DNA of 64,000 bases from Pseudomonadota bacterium (lineage in GTDB: Bacteria > Pseudomonadota > Alphaproteobacteria > Caulobacterales > Caulobacteraceae), in the NCBI GenBank assembly GCA_023456105.1, contig JAEYAO010000032.1:4197-68196 (forward strand). The letters run 5' to 3'. Position 1 is the first letter of the stretch. Every line of letters begins with the position of its first letter. Both the position numbers and the translations under genes were made by a program. Below, one piece after another: positions 32,217-41,236 of this stretch. A model generated the notes under the pieces. The model was given only the letters and a program-made list of their open reading frames with translations, searched no databases and was not told where the DNA came from.

Positions 32217-33472
32217 GCCAAGGCCTCCAGCCGCTCCATCGCCGGCTCTGATTCGTCGCCCAGCGCCTTTATCGACGCGGACAGGCGCCGAGCGCCATCG
32301 GTGAAGGCAGGGTCGTTGAGCACCCGCGCGGCCGCCCGGCGGATGGTCGAGGCCGACGACCAGCGCGAGACGCGCAGGCCGGCTCCTCGTTCGGTCAGAC
32401 GCCGCGCGTTCTCCGGATGGTCCCGGCCCATGGAGACGCAGACGACAGGTACGCCGTGCAGGAGAGGCCGCAGCAGCGTGCCGTGACCGCCGTGCGAGAT
32501 CACCGCCGCGCATCGCGGAACAAGCCGATCGTGCGGCGCGCTCCGCACCACCACCACGTTCGAGGCTGAAGGCAGGTCACCGGGCTGAACCGCCGGCCCG
32601 GTCGTGACGATCCCGTGCACCGGCAGCCTGGACAGGGCCTTGATGCAGCGGGCCATGACGCCACGCTGATCCTGAAAGGTGGTGCTGAATGAAATCAGCA
32701 CATTGGGCGAGGATGTGCTGACGAGATGTTCGATCGAGCCGTCGTCTGCCCACGCCGGCTGTTCCAGCAGCGGACCGCAGTAGACGAAGGGCTCGGGCGG
32801 CGGAGCGTCGCCGAAATCGAAGGCGGCGCTGGTGGCCAGCACGATCAGCCGGGCGGCGTCGATCTGATCCATCACATGCGCGAGCGGCCGAAGGTCCAGC
32901 GCGGCGCGGGAGCGGTTCAGATCGGCAAGCCCCACGTCATAGAAGCCGGCGATCATGCCGCGCGCCGACTGTTCGCGCCTTTGTTCGAAGTTGGTGCGCG
33001 CAGGCGCAAACCCCGGTCCGAAAGGCGGCGTGTCGGCGCGTGTCGGCAGGCTCCAGACATTGGCCGAGAGGAAGGCGAGGGGCGTCCCTGTCGCTTCGGC
33101 GGCGACGGCCACGCCGAGCAGCAGTTCGTTGGAGACCACCACATCCGGGCGGAAGTCTGCGATCAGGTCGCGCGCATCCAGCGCATAGGCCTCGGCCGGG
33201 CCGGTCATCACCGCGTTGCACACCGCCTTCACCACGGCCGGCGGCCAGATGTGGCGCCAGTCCTGAAGCGGATCGTCGGCCCGGCCGCCGGCGGATCTGT
33301 TGGGCGCCCGCCGCCAAGTTCGGAAGGCGAGGCCGGCCCGTTCGGCGGCCGCCTGATTCGCCTCGTCTGAGACGAACAGCACCTCGTGCCCCCGCGCCTG
33401 AAGCCGGATGGCGAAGGTTATGGCCGGGGCGACGTGCCCGCCGCCCTCGAAGGTGGTGAAGAGGAACCGCAC
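32195..33472 (-). CDS. crtX: UGT-type glycosyltransferase, CrtX-like (carotenoid glucosyltransferase)
   Basis: The product has 425 residues. GT-B fold: N-terminal RFLFTTFEGGGHVAPAITFAIRLQARGHEVLFVS and the nucleotide-sugar site HDRLVPRCAAVISHGGHGTLLRPLLHGVPVVCVSMGRDHPENARRL. This is the UGT/MGT pattern; the neighbouring crtZ, crtB, crtI and crtY point to zeaxanthin glucosylation (inference from context). Confidence 0.78.
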   Translation of the reverse strand: MRFLFTTFEGGGHVAPAITFAIRLQARGHEVLFVSDEANQAAAERAGLAFRTWRRAPNRSAGGRADDPLQDWRHIWPPAVVKAVCNAVMTGPAEAYALDARDLIADFRPDVVVSNELLLGVAVAAEATGTPLAFLSANVWSLPTRADTPPFGPGFAPARTNFEQRREQSARGMIAGFYDVGLADLNRSRAALDLRPLAHVMDQIDAARLIVLATSAAFDFGDAPPPEPFVYCGPLLEQPAWADDGSIEHLVSTSSPNVLISFSTTFQDQRGVMARCIKALSRLPVHGIVTTGPAVQPGDLPSASNVVVVRSAPHDRLVPRCAAVISHGGHGTLLRPLLHGVPVVCVSMGRDHPENARRLTERGAGLRVSRWSSASTIRRAAARVLNDPAFTDGARRLSASIKALGDESEPAMERLEALAQRSRRV

Positions 33473-33557
33473 GGGACCTCAACGCCAGTTCGCGGCTTCC
33501 GCGTCAATACGAACGGCGCCGCTCGGCTTATGCCGTCGGATCGCGTAAGCTGGCGCC

Positions 33558-34058
33558 ATGTCGGAATGGCTGATCAACGGCGCCTGTTTTTTGGGCGCGC
33601 TCGTGGGCATGGAGTGGGTGGCGTGGGCGACCCACCGCTATGTCATGCATGGCCCGCTGTGGGTGCTGCACCGCTCGCACCATGAGCCGCGGCACGGTGC
33701 ATTCGAACTGAACGACCTGTTCGCCGTGATCTTCGCCGGCATGGCCATCGGCCTGTTCGCCCTGGGCTCGACGCTGGACCAGCCGTGGATGTTCTGGACG
33801 GCGGCGGGCATCACCGCCTATGGCGCGCTCTACGCCCTGGTGCACGACGGTCTGGTGCACCAGCGCTGGCCGTTCCGCTACACGCCGCGCAAAGGCTACT
33901 TCAAGCGGCTGGTGCAGGCCCACCGGATGCACCATGCCGTTAAGGGCAAGGAGGACGGCGTTTCGTTCGGCTTTCTTCTGCCTGGAGACGTGCGTCGCTT
34001 CTCGGCCGAGTTGCGACAGCGGCGGCTGGAGCGCGCCGGCTCAGATCCGCGACCATAG
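33558..34058 (+). CDS. crtZ: Beta-carotene 3-hydroxylase CrtZ
   Basis: The product has 166 residues. All four His clusters of the CrtZ/fatty-acid hydroxylase fold are present: THRYVMHG, HRSHHEPRHG, HDGLVHQRWP and AHRMHHAVKG, with about four helices. It hydroxylates both beta rings to make zeaxanthin. It stands alone on the plus strand and overlaps the end of convergent crtB by 18 nt. Confidence 0.93.
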   Translation: MSEWLINGACFLGALVGMEWVAWATHRYVMHGPLWVLHRSHHEPRHGAFELNDLFAVIFAGMAIGLFALGSTLDQPWMFWTAAGITAYGALYALVHDGLVHQRWPFRYTPRKGYFKRLVQAHRMHHAVKGKEDGVSFGFLLPGDVRRFSAELRQRRLERAGSDPRP

Positions 34059-34970
34059 GGGCTGGCGCGGCGGGAGAGGAGTCAGCTTCTCCATCCGGCT
34101 CCACAAGGCGACCAGCGCGCCCCGCAGCACCAGAACCAGCTTGATCCGGCGCGGCACGGTCATGCGCCCGTTCAGGGCGTGTGGGCCGGCGCGTCGGATG
34201 CGGCGGCCGATCTCGCGATAGACGCCCCGCGCCGCCGCGGTCGCCAGGGCCGCGCGGAAGGGCAGGGCGCGAAGGCCCGCCCGAGAGGAGGAATAATAGA
34301 CCTCCGCCAGATCCAGCAGTTCCAGCGCGGCTTGGAACACCGCCTCGCGGCGCGCGATCGCCAGGGCGTCAGGCGTAGAGGGCGCACCGGCGCGGGCCAG
34401 CGTCTGTTCGGGCACATAGAGACGGCCGGCCTCGGCGTCCTCCATGATGTCGCGCACGATGTTGGTCAGCTGAAAGGCGAGCCCGAGATCCTGCGCGCGC
34501 CGCAGGACGGGCGTGGTGGTCGCGCCCATGATCGCCGCCATCATCACGCCCACCACGCCGGCCACGCCCCAGCAGTATTCCAGCAGTTCGTCGGTGGTCC
34601 GGTAGCGGCGCTCCTCCACGTCCATGGCGAAACCGTCCAGCAACTCCTGCGGCCACTGATCGTCCAGGGCGTGGTGCGAGGCGACGCGCTCCAGCGCCTG
34701 GAACGGCGGCTCGGCGGTCGGCTCGCCCGCCATCGCCTTGCGGGTCAGGACGCGCAGCCGCTGAAGACGCGCCAGCCGCTCCTCGCGGGTCATTGGCTGA
34801 AAGCCGTGACCCAGCTCCTGACCATCGATTTCGTCGTCGCAATAGCGGCACCAGGCGTAGAGCGCCCAGACGTCCTCGCGCAGCGGGCGGTCGAACAGTC
34901 GGGTGGCGGCGCGGAAGCTGGCGGAGCCCTGCGCCATGGTTTCGCGGCTCTGCTGGACGATTTGGTCCAT
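34041..34970 (-). CDS. crtB: Phytoene synthase CrtB
   Basis: The product has 309 residues. The two Asp-rich motifs are YAWCRYCDDEIDGQ and LTNIVRDIMEDAEAGRLYVP; FRAATRLF at the N-terminus is also characteristic. It joins two GGPP molecules into phytoene. It starts 1 nt after the stop of crtI, in the order crtY-crtI-crtB. Confidence 0.93.
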   Translation of the reverse strand: MDQIVQQSRETMAQGSASFRAATRLFDRPLREDVWALYAWCRYCDDEIDGQELGHGFQPMTREERLARLQRLRVLTRKAMAGEPTAEPPFQALERVASHHALDDQWPQELLDGFAMDVEERRYRTTDELLEYCWGVAGVVGVMMAAIMGATTTPVLRRAQDLGLAFQLTNIVRDIMEDAEAGRLYVPEQTLARAGAPSTPDALAIARREAVFQAALELLDLAEVYYSSSRAGLRALPFRAALATAAARGVYREIGRRIRRAGPHALNGRMTVPRRIKLVLVLRGALVALWSRMEKLTPLPPRQPLWSRI

Positions 34971-34971
34971 G

Positions 34972-36474
34972 TCAGGCGGCCTGGGCGGGGACGGCCGAGG
35001 GGAAGTCTTCGGCGATGACGGAAGCGGTGGCCTTGGCCGACCCGACCACGCCCGGTACGCCCGCGCCCGGATGGGTGCCCGCGCCCACGAAATAGACGTT
35101 GCCCAAGACGTCGTCCCGGTTGTGCACCCGGAAATAGGCGCTCTGCGTCAGGATCGGCTCCAAAGAAAAGGCGGAGCCGAGGTGCGCGCCCAGCTCGGTC
35201 TTGAAGTCGGCGGGCGTGAAGGTGCGCATCGTGACCAGGTTCTCGCGCAAGCCCGGAATGGCGCGGCGCTCCAGCGCCTCAAGAATTCGGTCCGCGTATT
35301 TCGGTCCTTCGACGACCCAGTCGATGTCCTGCGACAGGTTCGGCACCGGCGACAGGACGTAGTAGCCGCTGCACCCCTCGGGCGCGAGAGAGGGATCGGT
35401 GACGCTGGGGGCGTGCAGATACAGCGAGAAGTCCTCGCGCAGCGGCTTGGCTCCGCAGATCGAGTCGACCAGCGCCTTGTATTCGGGCCCGAACAGGATG
35501 GTGTGATGCTTCATGTCGGCCGGCGCGGGCGCTCTCAGGCCGAAATAGACCACGAACAGCGACATGGAGAAGCGGCGCTTCTTCAGCCCCGCAGCGGCCT
35601 TCTTGCCCCGCCCGCTTTCACTCAGCAGGCGGTCATAGGTGTGGACCACGTCGCCGTTGGAGGCGACAAGATCAGCGCGCAGCACCTCGCCGCCCGCCAG
35701 GCGCACGCCCACGGCGCGATCGTTCTCGACCAGGATCTGCTCGGCCGGACTAGAGGTGCGAAGAACGCCGCCCAGGTCTTTGAACAGGCGCACCATTCCA
35801 TCCACCAGCGCGCCCGTTCCACCACGCGGGAACCACACGCCCCACTTGCGCTCCAGCGCATGGATCAGGGCGTAGATCGACGAGGCGGAGAACGGATTGC
35901 CGCCCACCAGCAGGGTGTGGAAGCTCAACGCCTGACGCAGGTGCTCGTCCTTCACGAAGGTGGAGACCATCGAATAGACGCTGCGCCAGGCTTGAAGGCC
36001 GACCAGCTGCGGCGCGGCGCGCATCATGCTGCCGACGGTCATGAAAGGCACATGGCCGAGCTTCAGATAACCCTCCTCGAAGACGGAGGTGGAGTAGTCG
36101 AGAAAGCGGCGATAGCCGTCCACGTCGTCAGGGTTCATGGCGGCGATCTGGCGATCCAGCTCGGGCTGATCGTTGACGTAGTCGAACGAGGTCCCGTCGT
36201 CCCACAGCAGGCGATAGAAGGGCGTGATCGGCAGCAGCTCGACATAGTCCGACAGCTTGCGGCCCGACAGGGCGAACAACTCCTCCAGGCACGAGGGATC
36301 GGTGATGACGGTGGGGCCGGCGTCGAAGGTGAAGCCGTCCTGCTGGTAGACATAGGCCCGGCCGCCGGGGCGATCCCGCGCCTCGACCAGCGTCACCTGG
36401 TGCCCCGCCGACTGCAGCCGGATGGCCAGGGCCAGACCGCCGAAGCCGGCGCCGATGACAACCGCGTCAGCCAT
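34972..36474 (-). CDS. crtI: Phytoene desaturase CrtI
   Basis: The product has 500 residues. The FAD-binding start is VVIGAGFGGLALAIRLQSAGHQVTLVEARDRPGGRAY; the middle carries PRGGTGALVDGMVRLFKDLGG and the C-terminal signature YFVGAGTHPGAGVPGVVGSAKATASVI. It converts phytoene to lycopene in four desaturation steps. It overlaps crtY by 8 nt. Confidence 0.94.
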   Translation of the reverse strand: MADAVVIGAGFGGLALAIRLQSAGHQVTLVEARDRPGGRAYVYQQDGFTFDAGPTVITDPSCLEELFALSGRKLSDYVELLPITPFYRLLWDDGTSFDYVNDQPELDRQIAAMNPDDVDGYRRFLDYSTSVFEEGYLKLGHVPFMTVGSMMRAAPQLVGLQAWRSVYSMVSTFVKDEHLRQALSFHTLLVGGNPFSASSIYALIHALERKWGVWFPRGGTGALVDGMVRLFKDLGGVLRTSSPAEQILVENDRAVGVRLAGGEVLRADLVASNGDVVHTYDRLLSESGRGKKAAAGLKKRRFSMSLFVVYFGLRAPAPADMKHHTILFGPEYKALVDSICGAKPLREDFSLYLHAPSVTDPSLAPEGCSGYYVLSPVPNLSQDIDWVVEGPKYADRILEALERRAIPGLRENLVTMRTFTPADFKTELGAHLGSAFSLEPILTQSAYFRVHNRDDVLGNVYFVGAGTHPGAGVPGVVGSAKATASVIAEDFPSAVPAQAA

Positions 36475-37639
36475 GCGGACGATCTCCCTTGAGGCGAAAA
36501 GCGCGGAGCGCCTTGTGAACAGGAACGGGCGGCTTGCCGCTGAGGATGCGCAGTCGGTCGCCCCACGTCAGCCGTCCGGCGTAGAAGCGCTCCACCAGCG
36601 GCTGAGGCAGGGTGTAGAAGCGTTGCAGCACCTTGTAGCGTTCCGCGGGCTCGGCGGCGTTGAACATCATGCGGTTCAGAAGGCGCAGATAGGCGTTGCG
36701 CCGCCACAGGGCGTCGGATCGATGTCGCGCCAACGCGGCCACCGTCGCGGTGTCCAGCGCTGAACAGGAGGCGATCGCCGACGCCAGGCCGACCGCCTCC
36801 GGCAACGAGTAGCCCGTCACCGGGTGAAACAGCAGGGCGCGCAGACCGGAGCGCGCTGCGTCTCCGTCCAGTTCGGACCAGTAGCGGTCCGGATCGCCGC
36901 CCAAGGTGATCGGCAGGACACCGCTTTCGCGCCGCAGCACCGACCCTACGGCCCAGCCTTTGGCCGCAGCATAGGCCAGGACCTCGTTGGAGAGATCGTC
37001 CTGATCCAGCTCGGCCCCGGCGCTGTAGCGCGTGTCCTCGATCAGCAGGGTGTCGCCCGACAGGGGAAGGACATAGATGAAACGATAGCCGTCCCGCTGC
37101 GGAATGGTGGCGTCCTTGACGATCGGCCGTTCAAGCCCATGCGGCGACTTCAGGCGCAGCTCCAGCCCGACAAACTTCTGCCATGCCAGGGACACCGCGT
37201 CCGAACCTCGGGCGCCGCGGCCGTCGATGACCAGCGACGCCTCCAGGCGCTCCCGGTCGTCCAGCGTCACAGAGCGCGCGCCCACTGCCGCCGCTCCGCA
37301 GCCGTAGCGCATGTCCTCGCCCAGCGCCTGCTCGACCTCATGGGCCAGGGTGCGGCTGGTCAGGCAGCCGTATCCGGTCGACAAAGTCCGCCGGAACTCC
37401 GGAAAGGCGACATCGTAGCCTTCCCAATGATGGTCCAGCAGCGGCCGCACCCAGGCGCGGTCGGAAGTCGACACATCGGCGTCGAACAGGCACCAGGTAT
37501 GGGCGTCGTCGGCGGCCGGCCGGGCTTCGATCATCACGACGCGAAGCTCCGGACGCAGGCTGCGGAGGCGCAGCGCGATCAGGCTGTTGGCCAGACCTGC
37601 GCCGACCAGCAGCACGTCGATGGAAGAAGTCGTATTCAT
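36467..37639 (-). CDS. crtY: Lycopene beta-cyclase CrtY
   Basis: The product has 390 residues. Start SSIDVLLVGAGLANSLIALRLRSLRPELRVVMIEA, then TWCLFDADV, VIDGRGARGSDAVSLAWQKFVGLELRLK and the PLSGDTLLIEDTRYS segment, typical of bacterial CrtY. It forms both beta rings of beta-carotene. I chose ATG 37639; upstream Met residues add an unrelated N-terminus. It is divergent from the Crp/Fnr gene. Confidence 0.9.
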   Translation of the reverse strand: MNTTSSIDVLLVGAGLANSLIALRLRSLRPELRVVMIEARPAADDAHTWCLFDADVSTSDRAWVRPLLDHHWEGYDVAFPEFRRTLSTGYGCLTSRTLAHEVEQALGEDMRYGCGAAAVGARSVTLDDRERLEASLVIDGRGARGSDAVSLAWQKFVGLELRLKSPHGLERPIVKDATIPQRDGYRFIYVLPLSGDTLLIEDTRYSAGAELDQDDLSNEVLAYAAAKGWAVGSVLRRESGVLPITLGGDPDRYWSELDGDAARSGLRALLFHPVTGYSLPEAVGLASAIASCSALDTATVAALARHRSDALWRRNAYLRLLNRMMFNAAEPAERYKVLQRFYTLPQPLVERFYAGRLTWGDRLRILSGKPPVPVHKALRAFRLKGDRPHG

Positions 37640-37836
37640 CGCCCGCCTTATCGCGCGGAACGTCGTCGCCCGCCAGCAGACCCTTGCGCGAGATTTGCAG
37701 CGAGGAGGTCGGGACGACTTCCATGTCTCTGCCTGACACATCCACGGCGATCGCCGGCTTTGGTCATCCGCCCCGGTCGCCGGTTCGTAGCTGCCTCGAC
37801 ACGTCGCCGGATCAGGCGGCGCCATTGGAGATGGGG

Positions 37837-38571
37837 ATGAGAGAGATCACGAGCGAGAATCTGGTGCGCCGTCTGTCGGCTCTCTGCCCTCTTGGCGAAG
37901 ACGAGGCGCGATTCGTCGAGGAGATGGTCCGGCCCGGCGCACCGCATGCGGCCGGTTCTGTGCTCTTGCAGCAGGGGGAGCAAGTTCTCGGCCCCCGCGT
38001 GCTGACCTCGGGCTGGGCGTGGCGGACGCGGACCCTGCCGACAGGCCGCCGCCAAGTCTTCGCGCTTGTTCTCCCAGGCGACCTGATCGGCCTGTGCTGG
38101 CGACCGAGCCCGCGAGCCTTGTCTTCAACCGTCGCGGTGACTTCGGTCCAGACCTGCGACGCCTCCGCGCTGATCGAGACCATGACGTCCCGCGGCGCCG
38201 TCAATCCCGCCCTGTGGGAGGCTCTGACCCTGGTGTCGCGCCACGACGAGATGCGCCTGCTGGACCACGTCGTCCGCCTGGGTCAGCAGACCGCCGTCGA
38301 ACGGCTCGCCACCCTGATGCTGGAAGTTCATGACCGGCTGGGCGCGGTGGGTCTGGCGGAGGCCGGCGTCTTCGACATGCCGCTGACGAACGAGCAACTC
38401 GCTTCGATGCTCGGGCTGAGCCTCGTGCACGTCAACCGCACGCTGCAACAGCTGCGCCAGGAGGGCCTGGCGGACATCCGAAGCGGAAAGGCCGTGCTGC
38501 TCAACCCCGAGCGGATGCGCTCGCTGTCCAGTTATGAAGCCAGCGCGCGCTCCTACGCCGAAGCGGTGTAG
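37837..38571 (+). CDS. Crp/Fnr-family transcriptional regulator
   Basis: The product has 244 residues. A cyclic-nucleotide-binding-type N-terminal fold (LLQQGEQVLGPRVLTSGWAWRTRTLPTGRRQVFALVLPGDLIGL) and a C-terminal winged helix (VFDMPLTNEQLASMLGLSLVHVNRTLQQLRQEGL). No Fnr-type N-terminal Cys cluster is present, so it is not a typical oxygen sensor. ATG 37837 has GGAG 6 nt upstream. It is divergent from crtY and may control the carotenoid genes (inference); no clear dyad site is visible between them. Confidence 0.85.
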   Translation: MREITSENLVRRLSALCPLGEDEARFVEEMVRPGAPHAAGSVLLQQGEQVLGPRVLTSGWAWRTRTLPTGRRQVFALVLPGDLIGLCWRPSPRALSSTVAVTSVQTCDASALIETMTSRGAVNPALWEALTLVSRHDEMRLLDHVVRLGQQTAVERLATLMLEVHDRLGAVGLAEAGVFDMPLTNEQLASMLGLSLVHVNRTLQQLRQEGLADIRSGKAVLLNPERMRSLSSYEASARSYAEAV

Positions 38572-38656
38572 CTGCGACGCGAAACGCGCTGGATCCGATC
38601 AGAGACGATGAGGAGAATGGCCAAAGGGCCAGGTCGGTGACCTGGCCCCTTGATGA

Positions 38657-38701
38657 TGGTGCCGCCGGGCAGGATTGAACTGCCGACCTCAGCCTTACCA
38701 A
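38657..38701 (-). pseudogene. 3' half of tRNA-Thr left by element integration (left junction)
   Basis: The minus strand carries the anticodon-loop-to-CCA half of a tRNA-Thr: TTGGTAAGGCTGAGGTCG, then a fully paired T arm (GGCAG/CTGCC), acceptor CGGCGGC and ACCA. There is no 5' half. The T arm differs from that in the complete tRNA-Thr at 49340, so this is probably the host's original 3' half displaced by integration. Confidence 0.85.
38684..38701 (-). repeat. Left attachment core (18 bp) of the tRNA-Thr element
   Basis: The minus-strand sequence TTGGTAAGGCTGAGGTCG is identical to 49367-49384. Similarity breaks off on both sides of it, so recombination took place inside this anticodon-arm core. 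Beside it lies a 7-bp inverted repeat CTCAGCT/AGCTGAG (38704-38722). Confidence 0.85.
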
Positions 38702-38834
38702 TTCTCAGCTGACCAAGCTGAGTGAGTCTTCTAGGGTAAGGTCCGGGTGGGAAAAATATAGCTATGGTAGGGACTTGGCGTTAAGAGGCGTCTGGGCGGG
38801 TAACGCGCGGGCTGCCCCAATAGCCCGCTTTTGA

Positions 38835-38854
38835 TTACCCGTAGGATTACCCGA
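38835..38854. repeat. Paired TTACCCG repeat at the left end of the element
   Basis: Two direct copies of TTACCCG separated by 5 bp (38835-38841 and 38847-38853), the second followed by A. The same arrangement is found near the right end at 49253. These are candidates for arm-type integrase or excisionase sites. An inverted copy (CGGGTAA) is at 38797-38803. Confidence 0.65.
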
Positions 38855-38867
38855 AGGGAGACGCGGG

Positions 38868-40181
38868 ATGCCGGTGCGGTTGACGGAGTTGGCGGTCGAG
38901 AAGCTCTTGCCCAAGGAGCCGGGCAAGCGGCTGGAGGTGGTGGACGCGGCGACCCCTGGCCTGACGCTTCGCGTGTCAGGCCCGCGCAACAAGACGTGGA
39001 ACGTGCTGTATCGGGTCGCCGCGACCGGAGGCCCGGGTCAGCGCGGCGAGAACGTGCGGGGCAAGCTCCAGCGCATCTCGATTGGGCATTGGCCGGTGAC
39101 GAACCTCAAGGCGGCTCGCGAGCGGGCCCGAGAAGTCATGGAGCAGGCCGACCGGGGCATAGACCCGGCGGCCGTGCGCGACGAACAGGCGGCCCGGCGC
39201 ATAGCTGGTTCGTTTGAGGCGGTGTTCGAGCGGTTCGTGGAGCTGCACGTCAAGCAGAACACGAAGGAGGGCCGCTTCGCCCGCGACCGCGCCGCAGCGA
39301 TGGAGCGCGCGAAGGCGGGCCAGGTCAGGCTCCCGCCTGGCCCTAACAGCAAGCTCGGGCGCGTCGCGGCAGAACGCATCATCGCCGAGAACGCGCTGCC
39401 GGTCTGGCGGGGGCGGGGGGTCGAGACGATTACTCGCGCCGAGGTCCACGAGCTGCTGGACGATGTGATAACGAAGCGCGGCAGCGCGATGGCGCGCGAG
39501 CTGCGCAAGGCGCTGACCTCGCTGTTCAATTGGGCGGCGGATCGGGGCCACGTTCCAGCCAGCCCCCTGGCGGGGATGCGCAGGCCCGAGTTGGCCTACA
39601 CCGCGCGTGAGCGGGTTCTGTCGATGGAGGAACTCGGCCGCGTCTGGACGGCAGCAGGGGAGGCTGCCTATCCGTTTGGCAACATGGTTCGGCTCATCAT
39701 GCTCACCGGGCAGCGCCGCTCGGAGATCGCGGAGATGGAGCGGGGCTGGATTGACGCTGGCCAGCGCGTCGTCGAGATACCGGCCGCGCGCTACAAGACG
39801 AAGCGCGCGCACGTGTTCCCGCTGTCGCGGCCCGCATGGGCATTGGTAGAGGCTTTGCCCAAGTGGAACGGCGGCGAATGCCTGTTCAGCACGACCGGCG
39901 GCAAGCGCCCCGTCAGCGGCTTCTCCAAGGCGAAGCTGCGGCTGGACGAACTGATCGCCAAGCGGGGTGAGAAGGAGGAGTTGCCGCCGATGGAGCCGTG
40001 GACCGTCCATGACCTCCGGCGCTCGGTAGCAACCCACATGGCGCGGACGGGAACCCCCCAAGAGCACATCGAGCGCGTGCTTGGTCACGTGGTCCAGGGC
40101 GTTGCCGGCACCTACAACCGCTACTCCTATCTGGACGAGAAGCGGGCCGCGCTGGAGGCATGGGGGAAGCTATGGAAGTGA
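38868..40181 (+). CDS. Tyrosine-recombinase integrase
   Basis: The product has 437 residues of the P4-type group. N-terminal DUF4102 arm-binding domain (LTELAVEKLLPKEPGKRLEVVDAATPGLTLRV, ISIGHWPVTNLKAARERAREV), a SAM-like core-binding domain, and the catalytic domain with R in MLTGQRRSEI, K in YKTKRAHVFPL, H-x-x-R in VHDLRRSVATHM, H in LGHVV and Tyr in TYNRYSYLDEKR. It integrates the element into tRNA-Thr. The start is 167 bp from the left core. Confidence 0.93.
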   Translation: MPVRLTELAVEKLLPKEPGKRLEVVDAATPGLTLRVSGPRNKTWNVLYRVAATGGPGQRGENVRGKLQRISIGHWPVTNLKAARERAREVMEQADRGIDPAAVRDEQAARRIAGSFEAVFERFVELHVKQNTKEGRFARDRAAAMERAKAGQVRLPPGPNSKLGRVAAERIIAENALPVWRGRGVETITRAEVHELLDDVITKRGSAMARELRKALTSLFNWAADRGHVPASPLAGMRRPELAYTARERVLSMEELGRVWTAAGEAAYPFGNMVRLIMLTGQRRSEIAEMERGWIDAGQRVVEIPAARYKTKRAHVFPLSRPAWALVEALPKWNGGECLFSTTGGKRPVSGFSKAKLRLDELIAKRGEKEELPPMEPWTVHDLRRSVATHMARTGTPQEHIERVLGHVVQGVAGTYNRYSYLDEKRAALEAWGKLWK

Positions 40182-40801
40182 TCCCCGAGGCCCCGGCGGA
40201 AGTCCGCGAGGACGCCCGCTATGCGTTCTGGGAGGTCCAGATGCTGCGCGACGACGCCCGCGCCCTGGCCCTCGCGCGCGAGCGCATCCGCAACGTCAAC
40301 TCGCCGCGCGGGGTGGCGGGCCTCGACTTGAGGCTGGGGGGCGGTCTTTGGGAGGGTCGCGAGCTGGACGAGCCAGACTTCGCCAGGCTGCCCTTCGAAG
40401 AGAAGAAGCAGAGGTTCATGTCCAGCCTTCCTGAGGCATTGGCGTCTTTGGGCGTCGAGGCGGGCGGCCCGGGGCAGCGCGATCACGGCCCCTATCACGC
40501 GGCTGGCGTCCTGCTGCTGTCTTGGTGGATGGGGGAAGGTCACAAGATCACCGCCAACCTCGGCCGGGGCTCGGCCAAGCTCACGGCTCGCCAGCCGAAG
40601 CCGAGCGCCACTGTCAGATTCCTCGCGAACGAGTTCCTCGACATCGCCCGGTGGTATGGAAGCGACGAGTGGGCCATCGGCAGCGATGGGTACGAAAATC
40701 CTCAAGCATCCGGGCTGCCGAGCCTCCCGCGCGGCAAGATGGAGCAGATCGCCTTCAAGGTTGCTGCGCAGCACATCAAGAACCGCACGGCATTTCGCTA
40801 A
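40172..40801 (+). CDS. Hypothetical protein downstream of the integrase
   Basis: The product has 209 residues: MEVIPEAPAEVREDARYAFWEVQMLRDD, a QRDHGPYHAAGVLLLSWWMGEGHKITANLGRGS middle and ATVRFLANEFLDIARWYGSDEWAIG. ATG 40172 overlaps the integrase end by 10 nt and has GGGGGAAG upstream. No known family. It could be an accessory of integration or replication control. Confidence 0.6.
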   Translation: MEVIPEAPAEVREDARYAFWEVQMLRDDARALALARERIRNVNSPRGVAGLDLRLGGGLWEGRELDEPDFARLPFEEKKQRFMSSLPEALASLGVEAGGPGQRDHGPYHAAGVLLLSWWMGEGHKITANLGRGSAKLTARQPKPSATVRFLANEFLDIARWYGSDEWAIGSDGYENPQASGLPSLPRGKMEQIAFKVAAQHIKNRTAFR

Positions 40802-40859
40802 GTTTATTCCTGTCCCGCCTGCCTTAGCCCGGGTCATCCCCGCGCTAACCGAGGCAGAG

Positions 40860-41057
40860 ATGCAAAACGACGACAAACTTTTGACGATGCCAGAAGTCGA
40901 GGCGCTGACCCGCCTCAGCAAGCCTACCGTCTATCAGATGATCCGAGAGAGGCGCTTCCCCAAGCAGGTGCGCCTCGGCCCCAACAAGGTCGCCTGGCTG
41001 CGTTCCGAGGTGCTGGGCTGGATTGGCCAGCGTGCCGACGCCCGCGAGCCTGCCTGA
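40860..41057 (+). CDS. AlpA-family excisionase/regulator
   Basis: The product has 65 residues: LLTMPEVEALTRLSKPTVYQMIRERRFPKQVRLGPNKVAWLRSEVLGWI, a clear AlpA/MerR-type winged HTH. AlpA-like proteins in satellites and prophages act as excisionases or activators of the integrase. It fits directly after the integrase operon. Confidence 0.9.
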   Translation: MQNDDKLLTMPEVEALTRLSKPTVYQMIRERRFPKQVRLGPNKVAWLRSEVLGWIGQRADAREPA

Positions 41058-41058
41058 A

Positions 41059-41093
41059 GGTCCCACCGCCGGGGAGTAATCGACGGTGGGACC
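41059..41093 (+). promoter_or_regulatory. Inverted repeat after the AlpA gene
   Basis: A perfect 10-bp inverted repeat, GGTCCCACCG and CGGTGGGACC, separated by 15 bp, begins just after the AlpA stop codon. There is no T tract, so it may be an operator or an RNA hairpin rather than a standard terminator. Confidence 0.5.
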
Positions 41094-41236
41094 GCGCCAG
41101 AAGGTGGCACCACGACCAAGAAGTGCCGGGGATTAGATTAGACCGCCCCGCTGCCGGAGCAGAGCTCCGATCCTTGAGCGAAGGGCCACACTGCTGACCG
41201 ACCCACCCCGGCCCCCGGCCGAGATGAGTTGATGAT

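Noticed and set aside
38657..38701. Considered as a complete tRNA gene
   Set aside because: There is no acceptor 5' strand, D arm or 5' anticodon stem; only the 3' half is present.
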